A DNA stretch of 64,000 nucleotides from Polyangium sp. 6x1 (GTDB taxonomy: Bacteria; Myxococcota_A; Polyangia; Polyangiales; Polyangiaceae): NCBI RefSeq assembly GCF_029946515.1, contig NZ_JARZHH010000023.1, positions 101,585-165,584 of the forward strand. The letters run 5' to 3'. This document shows positions 55,075-63,762 of the stretch, one piece after another (the first letter of the stretch is position 1; each line of letters begins with the position of its first letter). A program made the position numbers and the translations under genes. The notes under the pieces were generated by a model that saw only the letters and a program-made list of their open reading frames with translations, was not told where the DNA came from and made no database searches.

Positions 55075-55887
55075 ATGGCTGATCCGACGATCCTGATAGG
55101 GGCGGTCGCATACGACCCGAAGGTCGTGACCATCTGGGAGGGGATGCGTGAGCACTTCCAGGAGCACGGCGTGTCCCTCGATTTCGCGCTTTTCTCCAGC
55201 TACGAGCGGCTGATCGAGGCCCTGCTCCACGGGCACGTCGACATCGCCTGGAACTCTGGCATCTCCCATGTGCGTGTGAAGCGGCGTACCGAAGGCAAGG
55301 CCATCGGCATCGCCATGCGTGATCGCGATCGCGACGTCTGCTCGAAGATCCTCATCCGCCGGGAGGTCGTCGTTCGTAAGCTCACGGACCTCCATGGCAA
55401 GGTCCTGGCCGTGGGGACACGCGACTCGGCGCAGTCGCGGATTTTGCCGCTCTACTACTTGAAGCAAGCGGGCGTGGATCTGAACCAGGTGAAGATCCTC
55501 GCGTTCGACTCTGACGTCGGCAAGCACGGCGATACGGGGGCGAGTGAGCTTGCGGTGCTCGCGGCGGTGCACGAGGGGCGGGCGCATGCGGGCGCGGTTG
55601 GGAGCCTCGTTTTTCAGGCCGAGCAGGCGGCGGGGCATGTCGATCCGCGCATCGTCGACGTCCTCTGGACGACGCCGACGTTCGACCTGCGCATGTTCGA
55701 CGCGATGCCCACGCTCGCGGCGGACAAGGTCGAGGCGTTCAAGCGCATCCTCTCGGAGATGGCGTACGCGAACCCGAAGCACCGGAGGCTGCTCGACATG
55801 GAGGGGCTGCGCCGCTGGGTGCCTGGTCGCGAGCAGAGCTACGCGCCGGTCCGCGCAGCGCTCGACGACCTGCCTGGCTTCGGCTGA
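55075..55887 (+). CDS. PhnD-like substrate-binding protein lacking a signal peptide
   Basis: 270 aa from ATG 55075 with an AAGG ribosome site. The fold is that of phosphate/phosphonate-type periplasmic binding proteins: ILIGAVAYDPKVVTIWEGM, YERLIEALLHGHVDIAWNSG, LHGKVLAVGTRDSAQSRIL, then HAGAVGSLVFQAE. It starts directly with the first strand and no signal sequence is visible, and no ABC permease or ATPase lies near. It may be a cytoplasmic sensor of an organophosphate or other anion. It sits between the Omp85 and TamB genes. Confidence 0.85.
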   Translation: MADPTILIGAVAYDPKVVTIWEGMREHFQEHGVSLDFALFSSYERLIEALLHGHVDIAWNSGISHVRVKRRTEGKAIGIAMRDRDRDVCSKILIRREVVVRKLTDLHGKVLAVGTRDSAQSRILPLYYLKQAGVDLNQVKILAFDSDVGKHGDTGASELAVLAAVHEGRAHAGAVGSLVFQAEQAAGHVDPRIVDVLWTTPTFDLRMFDAMPTLAADKVEAFKRILSEMAYANPKHRRLLDMEGLRRWVPGREQSYAPVRAALDDLPGFG

Positions 55888-55894
55888 AATCCTT

Positions 55895-55997
55895 TGCATC
55901 GACCGCATCGCGGTCGATGCACCAAAGGTCCAGGGCAGGCCCTGGTCCGGGTCCAGGGGTGGACAACCCCTGGTCGGGGTCCGGGGTGAAACCCCGG
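55895..55997 (+). repeat. eight-hairpin element, solo right arm (copy D)
   Basis: Only H5-H8 are present: TGCATCGACCGC / GCGGTCGATGCA (55895-55921), CCAGGGC / GCCCTGG, CCAGGGGT / ACCCCTGG (55953-55973, loop GGACA), and CCGGGGT / ACCCCGG (55981-55997). It fills the gap between the convergent PhnD-like and TamB genes. Its stem sequences differ from copies A-C by paired changes (e.g. GGGGC/GCCCC to GGGGT/ACCCC in H7). Confidence 0.88.
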
Positions 55998-56008
55998 CGA
56001 AACGACCT

Positions 56009-59000
56009 CTATTCGAACTCCAACCGCCAACGCAAGTCGGCGCCGAGGTTGCCGAGTGGCGAGCTCGAGACGTCGTTCGTGTTGTCGTAGGCGCCTTGCA
56101 CGATGACGCGTTTGCCGAGGCGCCACTCGATGCTCGATCGGACCTCGCGGTTCTCGGTGATGCCTGTTGTCACGGTGGCGCGCACGTCTTCCGTGATGCG
56201 CTTGCCGAGTGTGACGGTTGGCTCGGTGCGGCCTGTGCGCGACGAGTAGGACGTGCCGAAGCGGAACTCGTCGATGAGGGGCACGATCGTCTTTACGGCT
56301 TTGTCTGCGCCGGTGAGTGCGGCGAGTGCTTCGAGGCCTACGGTTTCGCCGAGGGATGAGGCGAGGCCGCGATCCATCTCGGCTCGCGTGAGGCCGAGCG
56401 TCAGCAGGAGGACGATGTCCTCCTGGCCGAGGGGTGGATCGCTCGTGAGGTCGAGCTTCACGTTTTCCTGATCGCCGTGGGCGTAGAGGTTGATGCGCCA
56501 CTGCTGGCCGAGCGTCGCTGTGGCTGCTGCGCTCGTGCTCGTGTCGGCGGGGGCCGAGCCTGCGGCGCTGGCTGCTGCGTAGCGCCGGTACTCGGTCTGC
56601 GCGCGCAGATCGATGCGCGGGGCGAGGCGCAGGGGATCGTCGAAGCGGACGGAGCCTTCGCGCACCGTGAACTCGCTGTTGCGCAGCCGGAGCTTCGAGT
56701 CTGGCAGGATGCGCAGGTTGCCGCGTGCTCCGTAGCGCTGGTTCGTCCCGGAGAGTGCGAGCCCGGGCGGCGTCACTTCGAGCAGCATGTCGACGAGGCC
56801 GTTCGAGAAGCGCATGGGCCGCGGCGAGACCACGTTCACGTCGAAGCGGAGTGCGTCGTTCTTCGGGTCGTATGTTTCGACGGCGGTGCGCTTTGGGCCG
56901 CCGGCGAGCTGGTTCAGGTCGAGGCTCAGCGCGATGGGCCGCGAGTACGTGAACGATGTCAGCGACACCGTCCCTTTCACCTCGGGCAGGTTCTTCTCTG
57001 CGCGCTCCTCGTCGGATGTGCTTGGCCGGAAGGACGCGGAGAGGTCGGCGTCTGCGGTCAGGTTGATGCCGTCGCCGAGCGGCATCTTCACGCCGCGTGC
57101 GAGGATCGACGCCTCGGCTGTGCCGAGCTCGAAGCCGCGGATCGGCATGCGCCCCGTCAGGCTCACTTCGCCGCCGCCGACCTTTGCTGCGCCGCGCAGG
57201 ATGCGCACCTCGCTGTTCGTGACGGCGACGTCCACCTCGATGTCGTCGATCGATACGGGCAAACCTCGCAGCGCGAGCTCGCCGCCGCGCAGCCGCGCCG
57301 AACCGCCGTACCGCAGTGCGTTCGTCGTGCCTTGCACGCGCAGGTTCGCTTCGAGCGAGCCCTTCGCGCGCGAGACCTGCGGCATGTCCGCGGACAGACG
57401 CCCGAGATCGAGCGGGCCGACGCGCAGGCCCACGTCGAACTCGGGCGCGGTCACGAGGCGCTGCACGCGGCCGCCGAGCGCGATGGGCGCCGACAAACCC
57501 GAGCCGCTCTGCACGACGAGCTCGAGGTCGGGCAGCGTGAGCGTGTTGTTCTGCACGACGATCGGCCCGGGCGTTCCGCGCAGCGACACGCGACGCCCGC
57601 CGCGATCGAGATCGAGCCCCGTCAGCGCGACGACCACGTCGCTCTTCGCGAGATCGTCGAGGGGCAGACGACGGATCTCGAGGGCTGCGTCGAGGCTTCC
57701 GTGCGGCGGCGTGGCGCTGAATGCGACGCCCGGGATCAGGTTCGCGAGCGTGCCGAGATCGAGACCACGCGTCGTGAGCTTGCCCGTCACGACCTTGTGC
57801 TTCTGCCGCGTGATGCGCACGTCCTCGAGCGAGAGTTGCCCGCCTGCGAGCAGACCGTCGACGCGGAACGTGCCTGCGGACGTGTCCCTGTCGAACTCCG
57901 CTCGATCGAAGGGCCCCGAGCGCGGGTTGCCGCAGCGCGTCCAGCCGATCGGTTTGGCCTGCGTCCCCTCGGCTCCCATGAGCACGCGGAGCTGCGACGA
58001 CGGCAGCGACGAGGGCCCGATCCGGATCGGCGAGATCTGCACGTCGGCTTGCGCTTCGAGCTGGCTCACCGTGCCCGAGATGTTCGCGATCGCCGAGATC
58101 GAGCCGTCGAGCGGTTTGCCCATGCGGCCGAGCGCGTCGAGGTGATCGATCGGGATCCCCGTGGCGATCGCCTGCCCCGAGACACGACCGCCCGGACGAA
58201 CCGACACGGTCGCGAGCAAGGAGCCCGTGCCCTTGCGCAGGCTCGCCGCGTGCACGTCGAGGTTCATCCCCGCCGCGCCTGCCTCGCGATCTTCCCAGTC
58301 GAGATCCACGTCGACGTCGCCGTCGGAGTACTTCTCGCCGAAGAGCGCCACCTCCTCGAGGTGCATCTTCGTCTTCACGCGCAGGCGGCCCGCGCCGCAG
58401 CGATCCTCGGGCCCGCCGACCACGAAGTGCACCCGCGCCGTCCCGCTCGCGTTGCCGTCGATCTCGGCGAAGCGCGGATCGTCGTCGAGGTGCACGATCC
58501 TGTAGAAGTCGTGGAGCCAGAGGTGCGGCGCGCTCTGCGTGTCGACCTCCGCGTCCACCACGACGTTCGGGCCCGCGTCGAAGTCGACGTGCACCTCGGG
58601 CGCGCGGATCTTGCTGTCGCCCTTGCGCAGGTGCACGTCGGCGAGGCGCAGATCGAAGGGCTCGAAGAACACGCGCGCGCTCTCCACGTCGCCGAACGAG
58701 AACGCCGCGAACTCGAAGCCCTTGATCGCCACGTCGGCCTCGACCTTCGGCCGCGTGAACGGCCCGCGCGCCGAGGCGCTGATGTCCGCGAGCCCCGCGA
58801 TCGGGATGTTCTTGAGCGGCGAGATCTCCGACAGATCGACGTGCGATCCCTTCGCGATCTCGATGTCGAGGAAGGCCCGGAAGAACAGCTTGACCGTGGT
58901 GTGGAGCTCCGACTTCGGCGTCTCGATCGCGAGGTCGTCGAGCACGATGCCCGTCGGCCGCACGCGGAACGCGCCGCGCAGCTTGCCCTCGGCCACGCCC

Positions 59001-60433
59001 ATCATGTGCCCGCGCGCGGGATCCGTCGTGGGTTTGTCGAAGACCTCGAAGTTCCGCGTCGTGAACTCCATCGGACCGTCGAGCGAGAGCGGCGAGAGCG
59101 TCCCGGCGAACCGCTCGAAGTGGCCTCGCTCGAGGTGCCAGGCGACGTACGCCTGCGGGTGCACGCCGAGATCCCGCAAGAGGCCGGGGAACTGGACGTC
59201 ACGGATCTCGATCGGACCTGCGGTGAGCGGCGCGCCCGTCGCGAACGGCTCGATCTTCACGTCGGCGATCGACACCTTGCCGTCGGCCCACCCGACCTCG
59301 ATCTTCGACACGCGCACCACGTCCTCGGCGATCGACAGCTCGCCCTCGAACGTCGTCGCGAAGACCTTGCCCGACAGACCCGGCCGATCCGCCTCGATGC
59401 GCCCCGCCACGCGCGGAAGCGTGGACTTGCCGTCGTGCTCGACCTCCACGTCGAGGCCGACGGCGCCCGTGAGCCACGGCGTGTCCACGAAGCGATGCGC
59501 GATCGGCACCGGCAGCCGCGTCCGCACGCGGCCACGGAACGCGGGCATCGCGAGCGGCGCGCCGCCCGACGGCAGCTCCACGCGCAGCGCGCCGAGCTCG
59601 AGCTCCACCGAGCGCCAGTCCTCGCGCGGCAGCTCGCACCCCGGGCTCGTCCCCGCGTCCGGATCGAGATCGGCCGCGCCGAGCAGCGTCAAACGCCGGA
59701 CGAGCAGACCCTCCGCGTCGAGCCGCACCCGCGTGTCGAGCCGGCAGATCACGTCCTCGTCGACCATGTCCTCGTCGGGCCGACCCGGCATGGGGTGCGT
59801 CCGGACGATCGTCGATTTCCCTGCGCGGAGCGCGATCTCGAAGGCCCCGTCGTCCTCCGCGGACACGTCGACGTCGACCTCACTCGTCACGACGTGCACG
59901 CCCTCGACGAGCGCGTCGATGCGCGCGTCCGTCACGGCGAGCGAGGAGAACGGGGCCCGCGCCTTCTCGGTCGAGGGCGCGGAGGCGGGCAGCTTGAACG
60001 ACAGGTTCTTCAGCGCGCCGCCCTCGACGACGGCGCGGATCCGCGGCCCGAGCACCTCGACCTCGCCCACGTCGAGCTGCCCGTCGAGCAGGGAAAATAC
60101 ACGCGGACGAACGCTGATCCGCTCCACCGCGAGCACGGGCGCGCCGCCGTCGGTCGCGTCGACGATCACGTCTTCGAGATCGATCGCCATCGGCCACGCC
60201 TGCACGGCGACCCGGTAGCGCGCGACGATCCCGAGCTCCCGTTCCACGAGCGTCGCCGTCTCCCGCGCGGCCCACGCGCGCACGGGGCCCGTTCGCACGA
60301 GGGCGCCGAGGACGAGCGGGATGGCCCCCACGAGGGCAAACAGCGCGCAGAGCGCGATGGCGAAGGCGCGGCCGACGTCACGACGCCCGCGTTTCCGCGT
60401 GCGTTTGTTCGTCGGCGAGCTGCCCGAAGCCAT
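56009..60433 (-). CDS. tamB: translocation and assembly module protein TamB
   Basis: 1474 aa. An Arg/Lys-rich tail and one N-terminal span (FAIALCALFALVGAIPLVLG) anchor it in the inner membrane. The rest is a very long repetitive beta structure (AsmA/DUF490 type, e.g. DLEDVIVDATDGGAPVLAVE). The last ~300 residues are the TamB C-domain (ARGNLRILPDSKLRLRNSEF..., DVRATVTTGITENREV) ending in LRWRLEFE. TamB bridges the envelope, moving lipids or helping outer-membrane proteins with TamA. It faces the PhnD-like gene across the hairpin arm. Confidence 0.95.
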   Translation of the reverse strand: MASGSSPTNKRTRKRGRRDVGRAFAIALCALFALVGAIPLVLGALVRTGPVRAWAARETATLVERELGIVARYRVAVQAWPMAIDLEDVIVDATDGGAPVLAVERISVRPRVFSLLDGQLDVGEVEVLGPRIRAVVEGGALKNLSFKLPASAPSTEKARAPFSSLAVTDARIDALVEGVHVVTSEVDVDVSAEDDGAFEIALRAGKSTIVRTHPMPGRPDEDMVDEDVICRLDTRVRLDAEGLLVRRLTLLGAADLDPDAGTSPGCELPREDWRSVELELGALRVELPSGGAPLAMPAFRGRVRTRLPVPIAHRFVDTPWLTGAVGLDVEVEHDGKSTLPRVAGRIEADRPGLSGKVFATTFEGELSIAEDVVRVSKIEVGWADGKVSIADVKIEPFATGAPLTAGPIEIRDVQFPGLLRDLGVHPQAYVAWHLERGHFERFAGTLSPLSLDGPMEFTTRNFEVFDKPTTDPARGHMMGVAEGKLRGAFRVRPTGIVLDDLAIETPKSELHTTVKLFFRAFLDIEIAKGSHVDLSEISPLKNIPIAGLADISASARGPFTRPKVEADVAIKGFEFAAFSFGDVESARVFFEPFDLRLADVHLRKGDSKIRAPEVHVDFDAGPNVVVDAEVDTQSAPHLWLHDFYRIVHLDDDPRFAEIDGNASGTARVHFVVGGPEDRCGAGRLRVKTKMHLEEVALFGEKYSDGDVDVDLDWEDREAGAAGMNLDVHAASLRKGTGSLLATVSVRPGGRVSGQAIATGIPIDHLDALGRMGKPLDGSISAIANISGTVSQLEAQADVQISPIRIGPSSLPSSQLRVLMGAEGTQAKPIGWTRCGNPRSGPFDRAEFDRDTSAGTFRVDGLLAGGQLSLEDVRITRQKHKVVTGKLTTRGLDLGTLANLIPGVAFSATPPHGSLDAALEIRRLPLDDLAKSDVVVALTGLDLDRGGRRVSLRGTPGPIVVQNNTLTLPDLELVVQSGSGLSAPIALGGRVQRLVTAPEFDVGLRVGPLDLGRLSADMPQVSRAKGSLEANLRVQGTTNALRYGGSARLRGGELALRGLPVSIDDIEVDVAVTNSEVRILRGAAKVGGGEVSLTGRMPIRGFELGTAEASILARGVKMPLGDGINLTADADLSASFRPSTSDEERAEKNLPEVKGTVSLTSFTYSRPIALSLDLNQLAGGPKRTAVETYDPKNDALRFDVNVVSPRPMRFSNGLVDMLLEVTPPGLALSGTNQRYGARGNLRILPDSKLRLRNSEFTVREGSVRFDDPLRLAPRIDLRAQTEYRRYAAASAAGSAPADTSTSAAATATLGQQWRINLYAHGDQENVKLDLTSDPPLGQEDIVLLLTLGLTRAEMDRGLASSLGETVGLEALAALTGADKAVKTIVPLIDEFRFGTSYSSRTGRTEPTVTLGKRITEDVRATVTTGITENREVRSSIEWRLGKRVIVQGAYDNTNDVSSSPLGNLGADLRWRLEFE

Positions 60434-60590
60434 GACGCCGAGCTTACCTCAGCCCTGTCCCCCGTGCCGGGATCACCGTCCGCGATGCACCTTCAGCGCT
60501 TTACGCGGCCCGAGAATCCTGGAAACATCCTGGTCTTGCGTGCGAGTTCCGGGTGCGCGTGCGCCTGGAGCCGTGTTGTTCGGAGGCCCG

Positions 60591-62309
60591 ATGCGATCGA
60601 CGATCCCCGCCACGCTGGTGGCGCTTGGCTGCTTGGCAATTCATGCGTTCGGCTGCGCAGGTGGCACGGACGAAAACACGAGTGCGGGGCAAGGCGGCTC
60701 CGCGGGGACGAATGCTGGAGGCGCCGGCGGCACCGGCGGCCAGGGCGGCGCCGGTGGCCAAGGGGGCGGCGGCGGCGCGGCGTGCACGCCGAGCGACGAG
60801 CTGTGCGACGGCATGGACAACGACTGCGACCAGGAGGTCGACGAGGACTGCCCCTGCGTCGAAGGGCAAACGCAGTCCTGTTACTCGGGCGCCGACGGCA
60901 CGCAGGGCATCGGGCCTTGCACCCCGGGTCAGCAGACGTGTGATGTGAGCGGCACCTGGAGCAAGTGCGTGGGCGAGGTCGTGCCGAAGTCGGCGGAGAC
61001 CTGCAACGGCATCGACGACGACTGCAACGGGAGCGTCGACGACATGGCGACGACGAGCTGCGGCTTCGGCGCCTGCCAGGTCACGGTCGTCACCTGCGAG
61101 AACGGCCAGCTCAACCAGTGCATCCCGCTCCAGCCCACGCTGGAGAAGTGCGACGGCCTCGACAACGACTGCGACCAGCTCGTCGACGACTCGTTCCCCG
61201 AGAAGGGCAAGAGCTGCACGTCGGACCTGCTCGGCGCCTGCGCCAAGGGCAAGTACGCCTGCACGACCGGCGAGCTCACCTGCATCCCCGACGTCACGCC
61301 CGTCCCCGAGTCGTGCAACGGCGTCGACGACGACTGCGACGGCACCACGGACGAGGACATCCCCGGCACCGGCGGTCAGTGCGGCACGGGCCTGCTGGGC
61401 GCCTGCGCCAATGGCGCGATCGCGTGCAACGGCAGCTCCATCGACTGCTTCCCGATCACCCCGCAGTCGCCCGAGAAGTGCAACGGCGTCGACGACGACT
61501 GCGACGGCGAGGTCGACGAGAACAACCCGGAGGGCGGCGTCTCCTGCCAGACGGGTCAATCGGGCGGCTGCTCGACCGGCACGCTGAAGTGCACGAGCGG
61601 CGGGCTCGTCTGCGAGCCGAACTCGTCGGTGACGCCCGAGATTTGCAACGGCATCGACGAGAACTGCAACGGCCAGATCGACGAGGGCAACCCGGGCGGC
61701 GGCGCCGCGTGCGGCTGCGGCGGCACGACGGCCTGCGCGAGCGGCCAGCTCATCTGCACGGGCGGCCCGACGACCTACCTCTACGAAGACTTCGCCGACG
61801 CCCCCGGGTGGACCCTCGGGTCCGAGTGGGAGATCAAGGCGGCCGTCGGCGGCAGCTGCGCGAACTTGAGCGGCACGCACAACGATCCCACGAACGACAC
61901 CACGTCTTCGAGCGACAACAAGATCGCGGGCGTCGTCATCGGCGGCTGCTCGACGACCTCGCAGAGCGCGACGACGCACGGTTATTACTACCTGACGAGC
62001 CCGGCCTTCGACGCCTCGGCGGCGCCCGGCGTCTACCTCCAGTTCCAGCGCTGGCTGAACAGCGACACGACGCCGTTCATGAACAACGTCATCGAGGTGT
62101 TCAACGGCACGGCCTGGATCCAGGTCTGGCAGAGCGGACCGAGCGGGGCGACGGCCTCCTCCTGGACGAAGGTCTCCTACGACATCTCCCAGTACAAGAA
62201 CGCCAACATGCGGATTCGCTGGGGCTTCAACATCGCCTCGACGCTGGTTTACCCGTACGCCTCGTGGAACATCGACGACGTCATCGTCTCGACCACGATC
62301 TGCCCTTAG
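60591..62309 (+). CDS. MopE-like lipoprotein with six metal-binding-motif repeats
   Basis: 572 aa from ATG 60591 (ribosome site CGGAGG 4 nt before). Lipobox AFGC; then a Gly-rich linker (GGAGGTGGQGGAGGQGG). Six repeats of the pattern C-(D/N)-G-x-D-x-(D/N)-C-(D/N)-x-x-(V/I/T)-D-(E/D), as in MopE-type putative metal-binding motifs: CDGMDNDCDQEVDED, CNGIDDDCNGSVDD, CDGLDNDCDQLVDD and three more. The C-terminal ~180 residues form a jelly-roll-like adhesive or sugar-binding domain. It is cell-surface and likely binds Ca2+ or Cu. Its TAG stop starts the second 124-bp hairpin element. Confidence 0.92.
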   Translation: MRSTIPATLVALGCLAIHAFGCAGGTDENTSAGQGGSAGTNAGGAGGTGGQGGAGGQGGGGGAACTPSDELCDGMDNDCDQEVDEDCPCVEGQTQSCYSGADGTQGIGPCTPGQQTCDVSGTWSKCVGEVVPKSAETCNGIDDDCNGSVDDMATTSCGFGACQVTVVTCENGQLNQCIPLQPTLEKCDGLDNDCDQLVDDSFPEKGKSCTSDLLGACAKGKYACTTGELTCIPDVTPVPESCNGVDDDCDGTTDEDIPGTGGQCGTGLLGACANGAIACNGSSIDCFPITPQSPEKCNGVDDDCDGEVDENNPEGGVSCQTGQSGGCSTGTLKCTSGGLVCEPNSSVTPEICNGIDENCNGQIDEGNPGGGAACGCGGTTACASGQLICTGGPTTYLYEDFADAPGWTLGSEWEIKAAVGGSCANLSGTHNDPTNDTTSSSDNKIAGVVIGGCSTTSQSATTHGYYYLTSPAFDASAAPGVYLQFQRWLNSDTTPFMNNVIEVFNGTAWIQVWQSGPSGATASSWTKVSYDISQYKNANMRIRWGFNIASTLVYPYASWNIDDVIVSTTICP

Positions 62310-62431
62310 CAGAGGGCCGATAAACTTGCTGCACGCCTCGAATCGTCGGTCGGGCTCCTCGGAATACATGTGTATTCCTGCGTCGCCCTCCCTAGCTTCG
62401 AGGCGTTCGCGGCGTTTCTCGGGCCTCTGCT
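62308..62431 (+). repeat. 124-bp long-hairpin element, copy 2
   Basis: Terminal arms AGCAGAGGGCCGA / TCGGGCCTCTGCT pair with one mismatch; inner stem CGCCTCGAA (62334-62342) / TTCGAGGCG (62397-62405); apical stem GGAATACA / TGTATTCC (62361-62378). Same length and layout as copy 1, but the middle and terminal stems have different paired sequences. It starts in the TAG stop of the MopE-like gene and lies between convergent genes. Confidence 0.88.
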
Positions 62432-62446
62432 GAGCTTGCTCGTCGA

Positions 62447-63502
62447 CTATTTGACGTTGTAGGTTGCCACGATGGGCGCGTGGTCTGTCGCGTCGTCCAC
62501 GTCGTTGCCGTGGCGAATGGTGACGGACGTCGTATCGAGCATTCCTGCGAGCAGGGGATTCGACATCTGGTGGTCCACCAGCTCCAGCGCTCCCTGATAA
62601 TCGTACGTCCAGCGGTCGTTCGCCGGCACGAAGTCGGGCGCATTCGTGTACATCGCGTCCCCCTCGCCCAGGACCGCGAGGTACGGCGGCGATCCCGGCG
62701 TGTCATTGAAGTCGCCGAGCACCAGCACCGCCCGCGATGGGTCCTCCTTCACGAGCGCGTTCGCGATCGCGCGCGTGCGTTGCGCCTCCGCGAGGCGCTT
62801 GTTCGGATTGTCGTCCTCCTTCGCCTTGAAATGCGCGCCGAGGAGCACGAGCTTCCGCCCGTTGTAGGTGAGGTGGTACTCGGGGCAGTCGCGCGAGAAT
62901 CGATAGGTCGGCCCCACCGTCCCATTCAGCGGGAACTGCTCGTCCTTGTGCGAGACCACCTCGTCGAGCGGCAGTTTCGATAAAATCCCGATGTCGATGC
63001 CCCGCGGGTCGTTCCCGTCCACAATACCGATGTCCGTGTATTTGCCCCCGAGCTCGCTCTGCACGAGGTCCGACAGCGAGGCCTCGTTCTCGACCTCCTG
63101 GAGCACCACCACGTCCGCGTCGATCACCGAAAGCACCGCGCCGATCGCCTTCCGATGTGCGACGTATTGTGCGGTTGTCCTCACCACCTCGTCCACCGCC
63201 GCGCTGTCGTTCTTGTCGTTCAAATAATTGTGTACGTTCCAGTTGACCACGCGCAGCGGCATCGGATCCCGCGGCGCGCCTCCGCCGCTCCCGCCTGCGC
63301 CGCCGTCCCCGCCGCTCCCGCCGCCCCCGCCGGCGTCGCCGCTCGAGCCCTCCCGGACGCGGCCCTCTTGCCCGCATCCGCCGCTCGAAAGCACGAGCAG
63401 CGCCGCGACGAGCGCGCTGCTCGCCGTGAGCCTGCCCGCGCGGGCGAGGCCTGTCCATCGACCAAAACGAAAGCCTTGGGACCGTGAAGAAGCATGCAAC
63501 AT
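62447..63502 (-). CDS. endonuclease/exonuclease/phosphatase-fold lipoprotein
   Basis: 351 aa from ATG 63502. Signal with lipobox SSGGC and a Gly/Ser-rich linker (GGGGGSGGDGGAGGSGGG) similar to its neighbours. The EEP fold is clear: RVVNWNVHNYL, DADVVVLQEVENE (catalytic Glu), LVLLGAHFKA, VLVLGDFNDTPGS (Asp and Asn) and DHAPIVATYNVK (terminal D-H). It should hydrolyse phosphodiesters or phosphates, in DNA, RNA or lipids, outside the cell membrane. Divergent from the next partial gene. Confidence 0.92.
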   Translation of the reverse strand: MLHASSRSQGFRFGRWTGLARAGRLTASSALVAALLVLSSGGCGQEGRVREGSSGDAGGGGGSGGDGGAGGSGGGAPRDPMPLRVVNWNVHNYLNDKNDSAAVDEVVRTTAQYVAHRKAIGAVLSVIDADVVVLQEVENEASLSDLVQSELGGKYTDIGIVDGNDPRGIDIGILSKLPLDEVVSHKDEQFPLNGTVGPTYRFSRDCPEYHLTYNGRKLVLLGAHFKAKEDDNPNKRLAEAQRTRAIANALVKEDPSRAVLVLGDFNDTPGSPPYLAVLGEGDAMYTNAPDFVPANDRWTYDYQGALELVDHQMSNPLLAGMLDTTSVTIRHGNDVDDATDHAPIVATYNVK

Positions 63503-63762
63503 GCGCTCAGTGTCCCGTCGCCATTCCGGCGCGGCAAGCCCCGCGTCGTTCTCCGCTGCACGACGCGCCGCGTGGTCAGTTTCGCGACCATCCATGACCA
63601 CATTGCGGCGGCGTATCTCGGCCGTGGCCCGGGGGCCGTTCCAGCGTCTCGCAAGCCATTTCTCCCGTCCCGGGGGAACCCCTTTCTTTACAGGATCGCC
63701 CGGCCCGTGCGACGATTGCTTTCCCCCCGAGCATTCGCCCGGGGCGCTTGCAGGAGTCGGGC

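Noticed and set aside
56477..60943. 1488-codon plus-strand open frame
   Set aside because: Antisense to tamB, with no family similarity and Arg/His/Asp-rich composition.
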